Source: Flavobacterium sp.
GTDB lineage: Bacteria > Bacteroidota > Bacteroidia > Flavobacteriales > Flavobacteriaceae
Direction of reading: 5' to 3'
Assembly: GCA_023253295.1 (NCBI GenBank)
Contig: JALRGZ010000304.1
Span: 1 to 5,391, forward strand
DNA length: 5,391 bases
Numbering within the stretch: the first letter of the stretch is position 1; the number at the start of each line of letters is the position of its first letter. The position numbers and the translations under genes are program-made. The notes beneath the pieces are model-generated. The model worked only from the letters and a program-made list of their open reading frames with translations. It made no database searches and was not told the DNA's origin. Below, in pieces: positions 5,330 through 5,391 of this stretch.

Positions 5330-5391
5330 TTAAAACTTCAATGTTAGTCCCGCTAAGAAGTTAGCTCCTGCCTGTGGATAATAATACACAT
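5330..5391 (-). CDS. C-terminal end of an outer-membrane beta-barrel protein, probably TonB-dependent receptor
   Basis: Only the last 19 residues and the stop are inside the window; I translated them from the complement as VYYYPQAGANFLAGLTLKF. Gly-Leu-Thr-Leu-Lys-Phe with a terminal Phe is the classic last beta-strand recognised by the BAM complex. The P-Q-G-N-F-GLTLKF style is typical of Bacteroidota TonB-dependent receptors, which import siderophores, glycans or cofactors across the outer membrane. The rest of the gene continues to the right of the window, so substrate and full class cannot be judged. It converges on the lipoprotein gene and shares its terminator. Confidence 0.7.
   Translation of the reverse strand, partial: VYYYPQAGANFLAGLTLKF

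Noticed and set aside
1..5391. CRISPR array, defence island, prophage or novel multi-gene system
   Set aside because: There are no spaced direct repeats, nuclease, integrase, transposase or toxin-antitoxin pair. The genes are housekeeping or envelope genes with ordinary composition throughout.

Overview
The window looks like chromosomal core sequence from a member of the Bacteroidota, most likely Flavobacterium or a close relative in the Flavobacteriaceae. Four things point there. The DNA is AT-rich. Several gene starts carry the Bacteroidota -7 box TAnnTTTG, exact upstream of the DUF3127 gene, greA and the Rieske-like gene. The proteins (DUF3127, a kinase with an AHQ-type H-box, a Rieske-like lipoprotein, a TonB-receptor-like C-terminus) are typical of that group. 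I see no Shine-Dalgarno pattern. This rests on reading the sequence alone; no database search was run.

Layout from left to right. The 3'-truncated aat gene (leucyl/phenylalanyl-tRNA--protein transferase, minus strand) lies behind a perfect 19-bp-arm palindromic terminator. That terminator closes a small DUF3127 gene (minus), whose product has an SSB-like acidic tail ending DDLPF. A gap of about 330 bp holds the DUF3127 promoter, a doubtful 60-residue ORF and the start region of a plus-strand orphan sensor histidine kinase. The kinase gene meets a convergent gene for a secreted transglutaminase-like protein, and the two stop codons share the four bases TTAA. Upstream of the transglutaminase gene on the minus strand is a greA-HIT operon. 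It has an exact TAnnTTTG promoter, a hairpin with a U run at the 5' end of the greA leader, and a classical intrinsic terminator after the HIT gene. Divergent from greA is a small lipoprotein with a Rieske-like fold that lacks both expected histidine ligands. It ends at a strong, probably two-way terminator shared with the convergent C-terminal tail of an outer-membrane beta-barrel gene (TonB-dependent receptor type), cut by the window edge.

The genes do not form one pathway. Protein N-end tagging (aat), transcript-cleavage rescue of RNA polymerase (greA), nucleotide phosphoramidate/ester hydrolysis (HIT), envelope sensing (kinase) and envelope proteins (transglutaminase-like, Rieske-like, barrel) are neighbours. 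Only greA-HIT is a clear operon. I found no CRISPR array, transposase, tRNA, rRNA, phage or defence cassette. No undescribed multi-gene system is visible. The most interesting leads are the SSB-type tail on the DUF3127 protein, the His-less Rieske-like lipoprotein, the greA leader hairpin, and a transglutaminase gene that starts 17 nt after a terminator U-tract with no visible promoter of its own.
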